A stretch of DNA of 64,000 bases, from NCBI GenBank assembly GCA_010094045.1, contig ML986707.1, positions 84,057 through 148,056 on the forward strand, read 5' to 3'. Below, piece after piece: positions 34,156 to 45,338 of the stretch; the first letter of the stretch is position 1, and each line of letters begins with the position of its first letter. The translations under genes were made by a program, and so were the position numbers. The notes under the pieces were generated by a model. That model saw nothing but the letters and a program-made list of their open reading frames with translations, searched no databases and was not told the origin of the DNA. This DNA is from Lojkania enalia (taxonomy: Eukaryota > Ascomycota > Dothideomycetes > Pleosporales).

Positions 34156-35832
34156 CTATAGATCCAATACTATATGTCCAATACCTCTTGAGACACAGCT
34201 CAGCATTGTCGATTCCCTCTCCTCTCCCGCTAGCGCAGTCCCTCTATGCTGTACTCTCCCACCGCAAACGCCGACCTTGCATGTTCCGCAATTACCGACT
34301 TCACATGAACTATCAATATCCATCCCTGCAGCTTGTAGCGCTTCTAACAATGACTGAGATCCTCCAACTTCGATTGTCTTCTGGCTCTCTCTAAGCTCCG
34401 CAGTAAACGGATCTCCACCAGTCTCAATAGTGAATGCCTCGAAATGCACCAAGCTGTCAGGAACGCCAAGCTTCTTGGCGGTTTCCTTCACCCCGTCCAT
34501 CAGACGCTGGGGACCGCAGCAGTATATATGAGTGTTGTCATCGGCGCGGGAGATAATGGTATTCAAATCCAATCTCTCGCAATGTACTTTGTTGTAAATT
34601 TTCGCGTTGCTACCCAGAGGCATTATATGACTTTTGAAAGGCACTTCTTGTGCCACGGCAAAATGAAGCTCGTACTTTTGGTGGGTTTGTTGCAGGTATT
34701 TCAGCGCAGCCAGGAATGCCGTTATCCCAATTCCTCCAGCAATGATGATATGCCGGTCCGCTTCTTCCGCGAGTGGAAAGCGAGTTGTAAGCTTCCCGGC
34801 TATCAAGATATCACCAATTTTTGCTTTCTCATGGAGATATTTGGAGCCACCTCGACTCTCTTTCTCAAGCGCGACGCCGAGTTCGAATCGCTTCGTTGTT
34901 CCGCCAATGACCGAGTATGCCCTGACCAACTTTCCACCAAGTTTTAACCGTACATGACTTCCTGGCAATACGGGAAGATCCTCGCTAGACTGCTGCACAG
35001 CTTCGAGGACAAATGCGGTAACGCTGCTCGTCTCTTTCCTCTTTCCAGCAATCCGGTACTCGACCCACGTATTCATCGCAACCTCTTCCGGCCCAAACAT
35101 CCTCCCATCCTGATCTTCCACAGCATCCTTTTCCAATCTCTTCCTCACAAGCTTTTTGATAGACTTCCCCAACTCAGGCAACTTGACCATCTCCTCCATC
35201 GCCTCTTTGTTATCCTTCTCAATGTACAAATAATACTGTGCCCTTGCAATCGTCCACTCCGGATGCGGTCTTTCAACCAATGTGATCATATCGCCCGGGC
35301 TGATGCTGCCAGTCTTCAGCACCCGGTAGTACCAGCCCGTGCGGAAAAGGCTCTGTGACCGCCTCGCCATATCCTTAACCTCAAATCTGTGGTTCAATTT
35401 GAAGCACGGCGCTCTCGGTTCGCTGACCTGGACTAGAATCTCCCCAATTGAGATCTGGTCCCCGACGCACACAGTCCGCTCCTCGAGCGCATCGCTAATT
35501 AGGTTCTCACCGAACCCGCCGGCATTGAAGAGGTGTGCGGATCCAGGGAGTTCAGCTTTCCATTCGAGGTAGTGATTTGAGCAATAGTGCAGCAGCGCTT
35601 TGTCAACGCCGCCGTGGCCGTGGTAGGCTTGCTGGTCGCTTGGGATCCCAAATTCAGTGATAGGGATTGAGCCGCGGAGTGGGATTTTGAAGATTGCGGA
35701 GTCGACGTCGAGATTGAAGACCTTTTTGATTTTGCCGGAACGGATCTGAGTCAGAGGGTGGGGTTGGAAAGGTGGGGGGGCTTTCAGAGTTTCTGGATCT
35801 AGGGGGTTGTGGAGGTATTCTGGGACGCTCAT
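34156..35832 (-). CDS. MOSC domain-ferredoxin reductase-[2Fe-2S] fusion oxidoreductase
   Basis: Single-exon fusion of 558 residues from MSVPEYL at 35832; an in-frame ATG at 35892 would add 20. The MOSC part (about 35-190) has GIPSDQQAYHGHGGVDKAL and EPRAPCFKL with the conserved Cys; MOSC domains handle sulfur or molybdenum cofactor, and YiiM-type proteins reduce N-hydroxylated compounds. A phthalate-dioxygenase-reductase-like module follows: RAYSVIGGT for flavin, IIIAGGIGITAFLAAL and IYCCGPQRLMDGV for NAD(P)H. The C-terminal ferredoxin domain has the cluster ligands in SSCEVGNCGTCKVG and a last Cys in MLSC. So electrons likely run NAD(P)H-flavin-2Fe2S, perhaps to a partner. The substrate is unknown. 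Confidence 0.88.
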   Translation of the reverse strand: MSVPEYLHNPLDPETLKAPPPFQPHPLTQIRSGKIKKVFNLDVDSAIFKIPLRGSIPITEFGIPSDQQAYHGHGGVDKALLHYCSNHYLEWKAELPGSAHLFNAGGFGENLISDALEERTVCVGDQISIGEILVQVSEPRAPCFKLNHRFEVKDMARRSQSLFRTGWYYRVLKTGSISPGDMITLVERPHPEWTIARAQYYLYIEKDNKEAMEEMVKLPELGKSIKKLVRKRLEKDAVEDQDGRMFGPEEVAMNTWVEYRIAGKRKETSSVTAFVLEAVQQSSEDLPVLPGSHVRLKLGGKLVRAYSVIGGTTKRFELGVALEKESRGGSKYLHEKAKIGDILIAGKLTTRFPLAEEADRHIIIAGGIGITAFLAALKYLQQTHQKYELHFAVAQEVPFKSHIMPLGSNAKIYNKVHCERLDLNTIISRADDNTHIYCCGPQRLMDGVKETAKKLGVPDSLVHFEAFTIETGGDPFTAELRESQKTIEVGGSQSLLEALQAAGMDIDSSCEVGNCGTCKVGVCGGRVQHRGTALAGEERESTMLSCVSRGIGHIVLDL

Positions 35833-36792
35833 CTTGCCAGGTCGAGCAATCGCCCTTACAATTGCGCAATTGATTAGATAGTTGATAGGCAAGCAAAGAA
35901 ATGATGGATATGCTCGAGATTTAGATGACTCCTGGGAAGCTGAAAATGGAGATCCGCTAGAATGGCTGAAGCATCTCTCCGATACAGATGGAAGTAAAAA
36001 TCATTCCTCGTGGAGGAAATTTACTATACTCGTTCTATGCATCTGATCTTATACCTTAAACGCCAGTCAATGCAGTCATGTGAAGCGGTGTTGCCTAAAA
36101 TTCCTTCAGTAAAGAAGATCAGACCTAGATTCATAATCCGACACGTCGCAACACTTATCCGAGTTTTTCTCGAAAAATTAAACGTAAGATGAATGACCAC
36201 CATAAACATGCGACTATGTTTCTTGAAGATTAGATGGTTGGAAGATGGTTTGTTGCGAAAAGGGAAGGTAGTATGTAGGAGAGGAGATGAGTCCGTCTCC
36301 CCGCACCATTAGGTCGAACAGCCAATTACAAGTCTTTCGATGCATCCCCTGCGTCGAACCCTTATGCATTGATGATTTCTTCAAGTATAACATCCTGAAG
36401 CTGTCTCATTAGTATTCTATCACAAGTAGCTAACCCTACTGGCAACTGACCTTGGAACGCTTGAAGGTCACGTGGGTGTCTGATCTCGGCTCGACTTACC
36501 TTAATACATGACTCCTGCTCTGACGTCACCGTGCCCTCACAATGTCTAATATTAACTTTCTAGCTCCAGGACACCGGCATCCTCCCAATCTCACATTACT
36601 TCCCCCCTGTAACCTCAATTACGTTTTGTCTCTCGCAAGTCTGGACTAGGTCTGGATTAGACACGGCTTTGTTACGTGTGCGCTCTCAAGCTTCAACTCT
36701 GCAATCAACCCAGCGCTTTGAGCGTCATACACAGCTCCCTCAATTCAATCCAAGGGTGTGCTTCATAGCCAATACCGAACCAAACAACCACA
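35833..36792. other. Divergent promoter region, MOSC fusion / small mitochondrial-type gene
   Basis: No gene recognised. A cluster of bZIP- and bHLH-like sites is listed separately. Confidence 0.5.
36469..36528. promoter_or_regulatory. Cluster of CACGTG, ATGACTC and TGACGTCA sites
   Basis: Within 60 bp lie CACGTG (36469-36474), ATGACTC (36508-36514, Gcn4/CpcA-like half-site) and the perfect CRE palindrome TGACGTCA (36521-36528, ATF/CREB-type bZIP). They are 265-325 bp upstream of the gene at 36793. Clustering of three palindromic or half-palindromic sites is suggestive of a regulated promoter but unproven. Confidence 0.45.
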
Positions 36793-37194
36793 ATGTCCCT
36801 CCTCCGAGGGTTTCCCACACGCCGCCTCTTCTCACGTCCCGCCACCCTGTCACTCGCACGGCCCCTCTCCTCGACTCCTCGCAGCCTTCTTCCTCGAAAA
36901 GACACGCAGGATAAAGACTCACTCAACCCAACGTCGACCGAATATTCAAAGTCTGGCTCTGATGACGCGGCAGCGCACGACGATGCGGCGTTCAACCCCA
37001 ACAAGACATCCCCGGAGACCGAGAAGGAGACCACTACTAGCACAGCCGGTAATGATCCGCTAAATGTCAGTCCCGGCAATCCGGAGGTCAGTAAGCCGAG
37101 AAGTAGCACTGAAGGAGGAGCTTCAGAAGATCCGAGTCAAAAGTCCAGTGGAGGTGGGAGTGCGCCAAAAGCTGGAGGAGGCAAAAGTGGTTGA
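36793..37194 (+). CDS. Small hydrophilic protein with mitochondrial-type N-terminus
   Basis: Single exon of 133 residues. The first 35 residues are Arg/Ser/Leu-rich without acids (MSLLRGFPTRRLFSRPATL), a typical mitochondrial presequence. The remainder is low-complexity and polar, with YSKSGSDDAAAHDDAAF, NPNKTSPETEKE and PLNVSPGNPEVSKPR, and ends in a Gly/Ser/Lys-rich tail. This layout looks like a conserved but uncharacterised small protein of Pezizomycotina; I recall the pattern but cannot name a function. It is probably intrinsically disordered. The upstream region has a cluster of bZIP-like sites. Confidence 0.65.
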   Translation: MSLLRGFPTRRLFSRPATLSLARPLSSTPRSLLPRKDTQDKDSLNPTSTEYSKSGSDDAAAHDDAAFNPNKTSPETEKETTTSTAGNDPLNVSPGNPEVSKPRSSTEGGASEDPSQKSSGGGSAPKAGGGKSG

Positions 37195-40100
37195 GGCTTC
37201 AGGAGCGAGCCAGGAGTAGGCGGGGTAGTAGGACGAGAAAGGGGCACCAAGGTGTATATAATATAGATATTCAATAGGCGTTCTGTGGGTTGATGGTGTG
37301 GACTGGGTGGTTAAGCATTCCATATCGCATATCCAGCATACCATTTTCTTCTAAATTCAACATACGAAATACCTCATATGGAATTATCTATCAATACAGA
37401 GCATGGGTAATATCATATTACCAAAGAGTACCTCAGAGCATCTCATTCGTTGCATCCCCTAGTTCTAACCGATCATTACTTCTAGAGCCTGTAGTCCTCA
37501 TCTAGGATTACCTCCACGATCTTTACTTACAACGAAAGGGCCCTTCACGCAGTCGAGACAACCCTCGCCCAAAACCGCCAATTTGAGCATATCTTGCCTT
37601 TACTCGGCACTGTTATGGTCGGTACTCATCTCTATAACCGACCACCCGGAATGAATGGAATGTTTCGGTTGCCTGTCTTCGTTGCCCCAATAACTTTTCG
37701 CTTCTGCATAAATATGCAAAACTCTTCTAATATGTAATTCAATATGAATTTAACATGATTATAAGCCCATTCACCCCCGCCCCTAGATAGGATCAACAAT
37801 CGAATTCGAATGATCTTGACTAGAAAATCCACCACGAGCCCAGCGCGCTTCCTTCGAAATTACAAACCATATAAAAATCTACTTCCCATGTACACGTATA
37901 ATACATCAGTGCGGGTGTGAGTGCAGGAGTGTCGATTGCCGTTGTTTGACTGTTGGCATAATCGAGAAATGTGCCCTCTAATTTCACACAAAGTTAGTAG
38001 GATAGCATACTTCTATTCCGGGGCACTATTCCATCAGACTATTGCTAGATAGATTGTCTCTTGCAATGATTTGTTGTCCGGGGCTGGACCTCCAATCTTG
38101 ATAGATTATTTGATAGCGTCCAGCAATGCTATTTCTATCCAGGTAGTAGAGATCATTCATTGAACTTCCGGCTTACGACAGTTGTACGTATAACATGGAT
38201 TTTATGGATTAGAAACGCATGCTCATATATTCCTAGTATCGATAAGGAGAGGGACCCAATTTAAATATAGACTCCTGGATGGACCGATGGTGCGGATATT
38301 TCTTCCAGTGCGCTTTAGTAGCTTTCATTTGTCCGTCCTGAATTTGTATTCAATTCTTTATCTAAGTTCAAAAGTAGCTGAACATGTACTCTTTCTTTTC
38401 GCCTGCCATTTGTAGTTTTCTCTATTCATTAATATAGCCCAAAAATAGGTGGAAGGGCAATCGACAACGCGTCGGAAATCCGGACGGAGCTCTTATAACA
38501 GCTTGACAAAGGCAGTAATACCATAACGTGAAATACCCGCTTAGCATGTTAGTTTCATATTATGTGTCGAAAACGTAGCAATAGCAGAGAGTAACAGGAT
38601 TGCTATAGGAGAATAGCACGAGACGAAAACATCGCAACGCAAAGATATCGAATCCTCGGAAGAGAAATATGTAAACACCAAGCCTGCACTTTCTTTCACG
38701 GATCGCCTCTGCCTCAGCGCAAATTTCCTGTTCGACTTCACCACGCCGTCCACAACAAGTGCATATCTCTTCTCCTCCACTTACCTAACTGGCATATTGT
38801 TCTATGCCATTATTTTAATTAGATCCCAAATTTTTACTAAGATGTTTCTGAGCTCATGTGGTTTAACTAGAAAAATGCGCCTACTCCAGGGCATACCGAG
38901 TGCGATTGGAGCCGGCCATCCCGGGACGTCGATTAAGATTTCACCCCTATGTTTGGTCTACCTGAGGTGGTGACGTCGGTTCCTATTCCGGCCGTGATAA
39001 AATCCTTCCTATCCTTTTTCTCTCTTTTTGCTTGGCTTGTTGTGGAGGGCCGAGTACGACAGAAATATATCAAAGCAACGTAGGAAATTCGGAGCAAGAA
39101 TAAATGAAATCACATAGTCGAAAAGATCAGAGAAACGATAATATGAATTATTTGAAAACCCCCCAAAATATTCTGGAATCTTAGAGTATTGATCGTGCGC
39201 TGACATGGAAATGAAGAATCGCCGCTTAAAGTTCAGCCTTCAATTTCAACCCTCTCTCCTCAAAATAAAGTCTCATTATTCGATAAGGACGAAAATATAT
39301 TCAACTATATAGACATGCAGCTTCTCGCGTAGATTAGACATTAAAAGAAGCCTGAAACTTCGAAGGAGTTTGGTTGAAGACGGAAGTTGAGGTCATAGCG
39401 CCACCCGGAACTTTGTCCACGTACCTATCTTCTTAATATTCATTGGTCCGTACGATTATCAGACTTATTGATTCATTCACTAAGAACAATACAGGTGGTT
39501 GCGTAGCTGTTGCCTCCGTCTCGCATCATTACTGAGGCGCACAAGCAGAGTCTCCTGATCGATCTCCTTGGACTCCTGAGTAGCACCACGACCGGGCGGT
39601 ACCGCGCGCAGTCACCGTATAATGGACAGTATTTGAAGGCAACAAACTAATGAGGCTGAAGAACGGAGGAATAAGAATAAAACACAAGTCACCGCCAAAG
39701 TATCAACAACGTGATTGTTCTCGCAATACGTAGCCACGTGCCTCTAATGTTCCTTTAGCGGTTTGCCTATTCCGGAAGGTCGACGACCTCGTGATAACCT
39801 CTACTTTGCTCGCTTCGAGGCTCAGCTCCCCACGAGATGGAAATCATCAGTGCACCGCCCCATGCCGTTTCCCGCATAGACATCCCCGAGGTGCGATGCA
39901 CCGGAAGTTTTACTAATGTTCGCAAGTTGCCCCTGTTCCGCCGACCACTCGGCTCGCTACTGCGGACGCTTATTCCTAGCATGGAAATGCCAAAAATAAA
40001 GGCTATCAGGGGAGGAGCAAAAAGAGGAGCCGTGGGGGTCCGAGAGAGATCAAGAAGGCCTTTATCCAAGAAGCTTGACGATATCTATGCTTAGCAATAA

Positions 40101-40437
40101 AGCTAGTCGAGCGGTGAACGATGGGTGAGTACTTTTGCAGACAAATTCTAAGGCCCTTGTGGAGTCGAGACTCGAATTTTTTCTTCAACGCCTTCGACGT
40201 GCTGTGAACAGTGCTGATAGCATGGCCGCAGTGGATTGATCATCTGAACAGAGCTCTGACGCTCCGCCTTGATATTTAATGGTATGCCCAAGGCATTGAG
40301 CAGTACCTACCTGTCATTCATTGTGAAAATATTCTTTTAACTGAATATATAATCATTGAGAGCAAATTCCACTCGCTCGACATACACATACTCTAGACTC
40401 GATCATTTCGAAGTCACCTCTTTCACATATCACCCAA
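37195..40437. other. Long gene-poor region, nothing recognised
   Basis: More than 3 kb of AT-rich sequence. The longest frame is 100 codons on the minus strand at 39767-40069, facing an overlapping plus frame, both without motifs. No terminal repeats, transposase or RNA gene could be recognised. Confidence 0.4.
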
Positions 40438-41557
40438 ATGTCTTCAAGATCAGCCGTACGACTAGCCACAAGGTGTACCGCTTTTCCTACAAAGCGCACT
40501 GTCTTCCCTGCCTCGCATACCACCGTCCGCTCGGTATCAAAGACACCAAAGCGGGAGGATGCTGCTGTTGCGACAGCACTTGAGTACGAGGTCCCAATCA
40601 TTACATATAAAGACGGCCTACGCGAAGAGCATGTTGTTCCCATTTCCGAGCCACCAGTCGTCAAGCCACCCGGTGGAGATGTCAGAAAGGTTGCATATCC
40701 GCTCAGCGCAGCTGTGTGCGATCAATTGACACCCACAATGAAGAAGTTTACCCTAAATGATCGCGTTGCTGTCGTTACTGGCGCTGGTCGTGGTCTGGGT
40801 TACAACATGGCCCAAGCCCTTGCAGAAGCCGGTGTCAAGGGCATTGCCATAATAGACATGCTAAAGGATGAAGGCGAGATTGCTGCTCGAGAGTTGGCCG
40901 AACAGACCGGCGTCGATGTCCGCTTTTATCCTGTCGATATCACCAAGGAAACCCTTGTTCATAAAGCCGTGGAGGATATCGTGGACCACTACGGCAAGAT
41001 TGATATTTTCATCAACTCCGCTGGTATCGCTGAGTAAGTAGCCGCAGCCATACTTAGAAGATCGTCTAACATGTATCAGTTCCAACATGCCAGCCGAAAA
41101 CTACAGCATCGATCGATTTAGGAGGCTAATGGATATCAACGTGAACGGTAACTTCATCGTTGCACAAGCCATTGGCAAGGAGATGATCCGGACTGGAACC
41201 AAGGGATCCATGGTATTTATCGCTTCCATGTCTGGTAGCATCGTCAACTACCCACAACAACAAAATTGCTACAACGCATCCAAGGCAGCGGTTATCCAGA
41301 TGTGCAAATCTCTGGCAGCGGAATGGGCGCACTATGGGATACGCGTCAACACCATCTCCCCCGGCTACATGGACACCGCCCTGAATAGGGTTCCTCAGCT
41401 TGATGCTCAGAAGAAGATGTGGGTTGAGCGCACTCCACAAGGAAGGTTAGGTAACGTCGATGAGTTGAACAACTTGGCCGTAATGCTTGCTTCAGATGCT
41501 TCGAGCTTCATGACTGGCTCGAACATCATCATCGACGGTGGATATACCTTGTGGTAA
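40438..41557 (+). CDS. Short-chain dehydrogenase/reductase, arabinitol/xylulose type
   Basis: Classical SDR of 357 residues from exons 40438-41033 and 41080-41557 (46-nt intron, GTAAGT donor, ATCAG acceptor, phase 2). The cofactor motif VVTGAGRGLG lies near residue 115, then FINSAGI, the catalytic Ser in FIASMSGSIV, YNASKAAV with the Tyr-Lys pair, and ISPGYMDTAL. The C-terminus IIIDGGYTLW is typical of fungal D-arabinitol 2-dehydrogenases and related polyol or L-xylulose reductases. An approximately 100-residue N-terminal extension rich in Arg, Ser and Thr precedes the catalytic domain; it may target mitochondria. An internal Met (MKKFTLNDR, 40738) would give the usual SDR start. The exact sugar alcohol cannot be fixed. 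Confidence 0.85.
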
Positions 41558-41742
41558 TTGTGTATAGCGCGCTGGTCGCGCTTGTCGTCGTCTATTAAAG
41601 TATCCCTAGTAGATAGCAAAGGTGTTCTGGCGTTCCACATGGCATTTAAGATGTCATTCAAAGATTTCTAGACTATAAGTAATGATAGGGAGGTATCACC
41701 TTGGATTTTGGGTCTAGTTATAGACCGCACGAAAGCGGGTAG

Positions 41743-41775
<33 letters not shown>

Positions 41776-41776
41776 T
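41743..41776. repeat. ATA/TAA trinucleotide microsatellite
   Basis: About 11 copies of the AT-rich triplet, in the intergenic region after the SDR gene. Confidence 0.95.
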
Positions 41777-41960
41777 CGCAAGTTCTCAAACTCGAAATCC
41801 AACGGAGTCGAAAAGTTACCCTGCATGACGGGGCTCAGCCTCACCGCTAGCACCACCAATCAAAGTCTAGACATACTTGGCATCTGCAACCACCATCGTC
41901 ACTCTTGCGAGACAACTTGGACATCCCTAAACTCTGGACGATACCTAGCGATTTCGCGTG

Positions 41961-41974
41961 CCCCCCCCCCCCCC
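41961..41974. repeat. Homopolymer C tract
   Basis: Fourteen consecutive C residues about 100 bp upstream of the SNARE gene; length may be a sequencing-sensitive value. Confidence 0.9.
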
Positions 41975-42074
41975 TATTCTCCGCACATAGCTTCGCTTCA
42001 TTCACCGTTCACATAGTCGCATACCCTCACATCTCCATAAGCGTGAGACTCGGTGTCAAACTCCGCACTTCATA

Positions 42075-42493
42075 ATGTCGGAAGCCTACGAGCGAGAACG
42101 GTACACTAACCCTCAGACCTACCTGCCCGTATAGTGCTCTAACACCGCAGCAGACAAAATAACTCCCGCCTCGACGAACTTGCCAACAAAGTATCTGCCC
42201 TCCGCGGCGTAACAATAGACATCTATGACAATGCACGGGACCAGCATATTATCGATAGCACTGTTTGTCCTCCCATTCCCCCTCCCTCCTCTTGCAAACA
42301 TCACCTATACTGACGATGGGCTGGCCCTTCATAGTCGGAGACCTTCTCCACCTTCGGCACTTCCCTAAAAGGCAGCGCGACACGACTCGGCCGCATGGCA
42401 CAATCCGGGAACAAAGTCGCCATATTCAAGCTCGCGGCGATCATCGTTGGCGTCGTTCTATTCCTGTACTTTATCTGGCATTTGGTGTTTTAG
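42075..42493 (+). CDS. SFT1: Sft1/Bet1-type Qc SNARE
   Basis: Small Golgi SNARE acting in intra-Golgi retrograde transport. Three exons, 42075-42100, 42154-42262 and 42335-42493, give 97 residues; no single frame shows the gene whole. The product starts MSEAYERERQNNSRLDELA, then NKVSALRGVTIDIYDNARDQ. Its Gln sits where the zero-layer residue of Qc SNARE helices falls. The final 21 residues, FKLAAIIVGVVLFLYFIW then HLVF, are the C-terminal membrane anchor. Length and layout match fungal Sft1 better than Bet1, whose N-terminus is longer. Intron 1 uses GTACAC and a CAG acceptor, and intron 2 has a GTTTGT donor. It is convergent with the ArfGAP gene, itself a Golgi/endosome traffic factor. Confidence 0.82.
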
Positions 42494-42906
42494 GCTCATC
42501 GTCCCTCGAAGATAATCGGAGCACACATGTCTGTGATAAGGAGATGTCGAGCGCAAGGAGCATAGGTTTGGAGAGCAATAGTACGGGAGAAACGCAACAA
42601 ACCTCGGAATTTGTGGAGGCAGCGATACCGCGGTGTACAGCTAGCGAATGCATATTTCGGCGTCTTGGGCTTGAAATATCTTCACATAGGTCGGTTGGCG
42701 TTAGGTCGATTGGTTTGAGCGTTCATATCATCGAGTACATGACTATTATTAGGAAATGTTGCGATTACCACACGCACAATTTCATATTCATGCTGTTGTT
42801 CATCTTGATGTCTATACACAAGTAGCTACGCACAAATCCGTCAACGTGCTACCATTCCAACGCAATGTTCCAGTCAACCTCCTTTTCATTCTATCCGTAG
42901 ATAATT
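42494..42906. other. Convergent 3' flanks of the SNARE and ArfGAP genes
   Basis: No gene supported; the 186-codon plus frame starting at 42265 is an out-of-frame shadow of the last SNARE exon plus its 3' flank. Confidence 0.5.
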
Positions 42907-44840
42907 CTACTCCCATACATTTGAAAATAGATCATCTCCCCCCGCTCCAAATCCACCACTAGGTTTGCTTGCACTCGTATTCGGCATGTGTGCATGCGTA
43001 CGCGTTGTCGTAGTTGGCGCAGCACTACTCCACCCCCCGAAATCATCATCTTGAGCGATGTGTGGAGTAGTTCCCCAGCCTCCTGGACTCTTAGGCTGAG
43101 TATGCGAAGTAGTGGGAGGAGCTGCCGGTTGGCTAGGAGCGGATGAGGCCCAAGCATCTGTAGTACCCCATGCATCCATGTTTGAGAAGCCAGAGTAGCT
43201 TTGTGCTGGAGCAGGTGCCGGTGTCGGCTTAGGTGCTGGGGGTGCGGTGGGTGTAGAAAGGTTGAAGGCAGAGTTTAATGATGGTGAAGTAACCGGAGGT
43301 GAAGACACTGGTTTGTTAGGGGCAGCGGGTGCAGATGGCATCGAGAGATCGAGGAGGTCATTCATGCCAGAAGGTGCGGGTTTAGGGGCTATAGGAGCTG
43401 CAGGCGATGTAAATGTCGAAAAATCACCCAACCCGCTGGAAATACTTCCCTGTTGAGTATGCGTTTGGGTAGCCGGGGGGGATTTAGGTTTAGAGTCAAA
43501 AAAGCCTCCACCTCCACCGAACACAGAAGATGATCCACTGGCAGATCGCGTGCTCGCAAAACTATCGAGACCGGCAAATGGCGATGGTTTAGGGCGGGGC
43601 GGGGCAGGCTGCGTGCTGAAGGACAGGCTAGAAAATGCGTCATTCATTCCTCCTAGACCAGATTGCTGGGGGGATTGTTGCGATTGAGTGCTTGGTGAGG
43701 TAAGCCCACCAAATGACTCCTGCCGTACATGTTGTACCTGGGGCTGCGGAGTTTGTCTCGGCGTAGAGGCGTACAATGATAGAATTGACTGCTTGAGATC
43801 TGGCCTTGAGGGAGCAGCTTGCGAAGGGCCGGTGCTGGAAGGCCTCGCTGGCTGCGTAGATGTACCTCCACCCAAGAAATCCAACCCCAATAGCGAGTCA
43901 CCAGCTTTGGTTTGTTTCGGAGGCGCTGGTTCCGCTTTCGGTGGGACTGCTCTTCCCGCCGGAGGGCCTGTACTGGGTCGTGCCGGCGTCGGGGCAGGCG
44001 TTGTATCGTCGCCGAAGAGGTCGATCGTCGGAGGTGGTTTGGCTTGGACACGCGGAGGTTGACTTGAAGAGGATGCGAGTCGCTGTGATGCTGAACGTTC
44101 AATTTGCACTTTCTCTTGCACTTTCTTCAATGGCTGGCCCTAGTCGTTAGCATTGCATTTCCGAGAATATGGCCGGACACAACTGACCATGTCGTCGTCT
44201 GACACCTCTAATGTTGATGGATCTGGTATGCCCCCATCCATGACCCATCGCTTGGACTCATACTTGGTCCGTATAAAATTCTCGATCTTTCTGTACGTTT
44301 GTCAATCTTTTGTGGAACACATGGCAATGCCGAACAACGTACGCTTCAGATGGTACGTGTCCTGGAGCCAATTTTGCTTCCCAATATCTACGCAAGTTAG
44401 TAGTGTAAAAGTTGTTTCCGGTAAGAAGTATCCACTGACTTGTTCGCCCGGGCGTTACCCCACTTCACCATGCTCGCAAGTTGCTCGTCAGTCCAGGAGT
44501 CAAGGTCCACCGATTTGACTCGACTGATGTGTGTGCCCATGCCACGATGAATACCAGAGCAGCTATCTTGTATTAGCCTAGCCTCTATATAAATTGTCGA
44601 CGTAGACAGTAGTTTGCCAAGCGTACCGGATACAGATGAAGATGCCCAAATTCCAGCTAGCCCATCGTGGGTCTATACGTTGAATAAGCGCCGGGAGATA
44701 TTTCGACAGTATAAATGGCAATACATACGCTTATTTCTCTTGCAGTCGGCGCAGCTTTTGTTAGCCTCCAATTTCACCAGGCTCTTGAGCGTCGCACGGT
44801 TTTGTTCTGCTCGATCGGCGGGATTGGGCCGGCGCGACAT
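42907..44840 (-). CDS. AGE2: ArfGAP, Age2/SMAP type
   Basis: GTPase-activating protein for Arf, working in trans-Golgi and endosomal vesicle traffic. Six exons are inferred: 44840-44729, 44672-44627, 44562-44440, 44387-44343, 44290-44188 and 44139-42907, giving 553 residues with consistent phases. The first five rebuild the ArfGAP domain: [36 protein letters not shown] with the zinc Cys4 and catalytic Arg, [14 protein letters not shown], then [11 protein letters not shown]. The last exon encodes a long Pro/Ser/Thr-rich tail with DLFGDD and DLLDL-like clathrin or adaptor motifs and repeated Trp-Gly segments. An in-frame ATG at 44855 would add five residues. The many short 5' exons are typical for this gene in ascomycetes. 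Confidence 0.88.
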
Positions 44841-45338
44841 TCTGGACGGTCGCAAACGCGGTCTTTAGGAAGAAAGGCGATGCTGGGGAAATTACGCTAG
44901 AAGAAGATCGGCAATAGTGGCGGAATCTCGAAGTGGTCTGCCCGGCAGTCGGTTGATGGTATTTGTGCGCAAGAGCTCTGGCACTCGAGGGGTTGAACCT
45001 GAGGGTTATCGAGGATTATCTTGGCGCCGTCAGAACAATTACCACGGGAATGGCGGCATTTCATTGGCCACAACGGCTTCTCAAAGTGTTAATAACGAGT
45101 TAGGGTTGCGCAGGCTTTCACTGCACTCGTGTATACGAGCACCGAGAATATAGAATCAGAACAATACTGTTTTTAGTTTCCTGCAGAGCAACCGCTCACG
45201 CGAGTAAATTGTAGATTCATTTGAAATCGGGTATATTCGAGAACGCCCCAAGAAGGCGGCGGTATCACCGCTATGCGGGTACATAGTACAAGTTATACAC
45301 TGGAATGGGCTTATCCGTCGAAAGCTAGCTGCACACCT
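44841..45338. other. Intergenic region, ArfGAP promoter
   Basis: Between the ArfGAP start and the 3' end of the ZNF830-like gene. Short plus frames lack motifs. Confidence 0.5.

Noticed and set aside
39767..40094. Facing frames of 100 (minus) and 85 (plus) codons
   Set aside because: They mirror each other on opposite strands without motifs, as in chance open stretches of higher GC.
42265..42825. 186-codon plus frame overlapping the SNARE gene
   Set aside because: It reads the last SNARE exon in the wrong frame and continues into the 3' flank; the SNARE frame is clearly the coding one.
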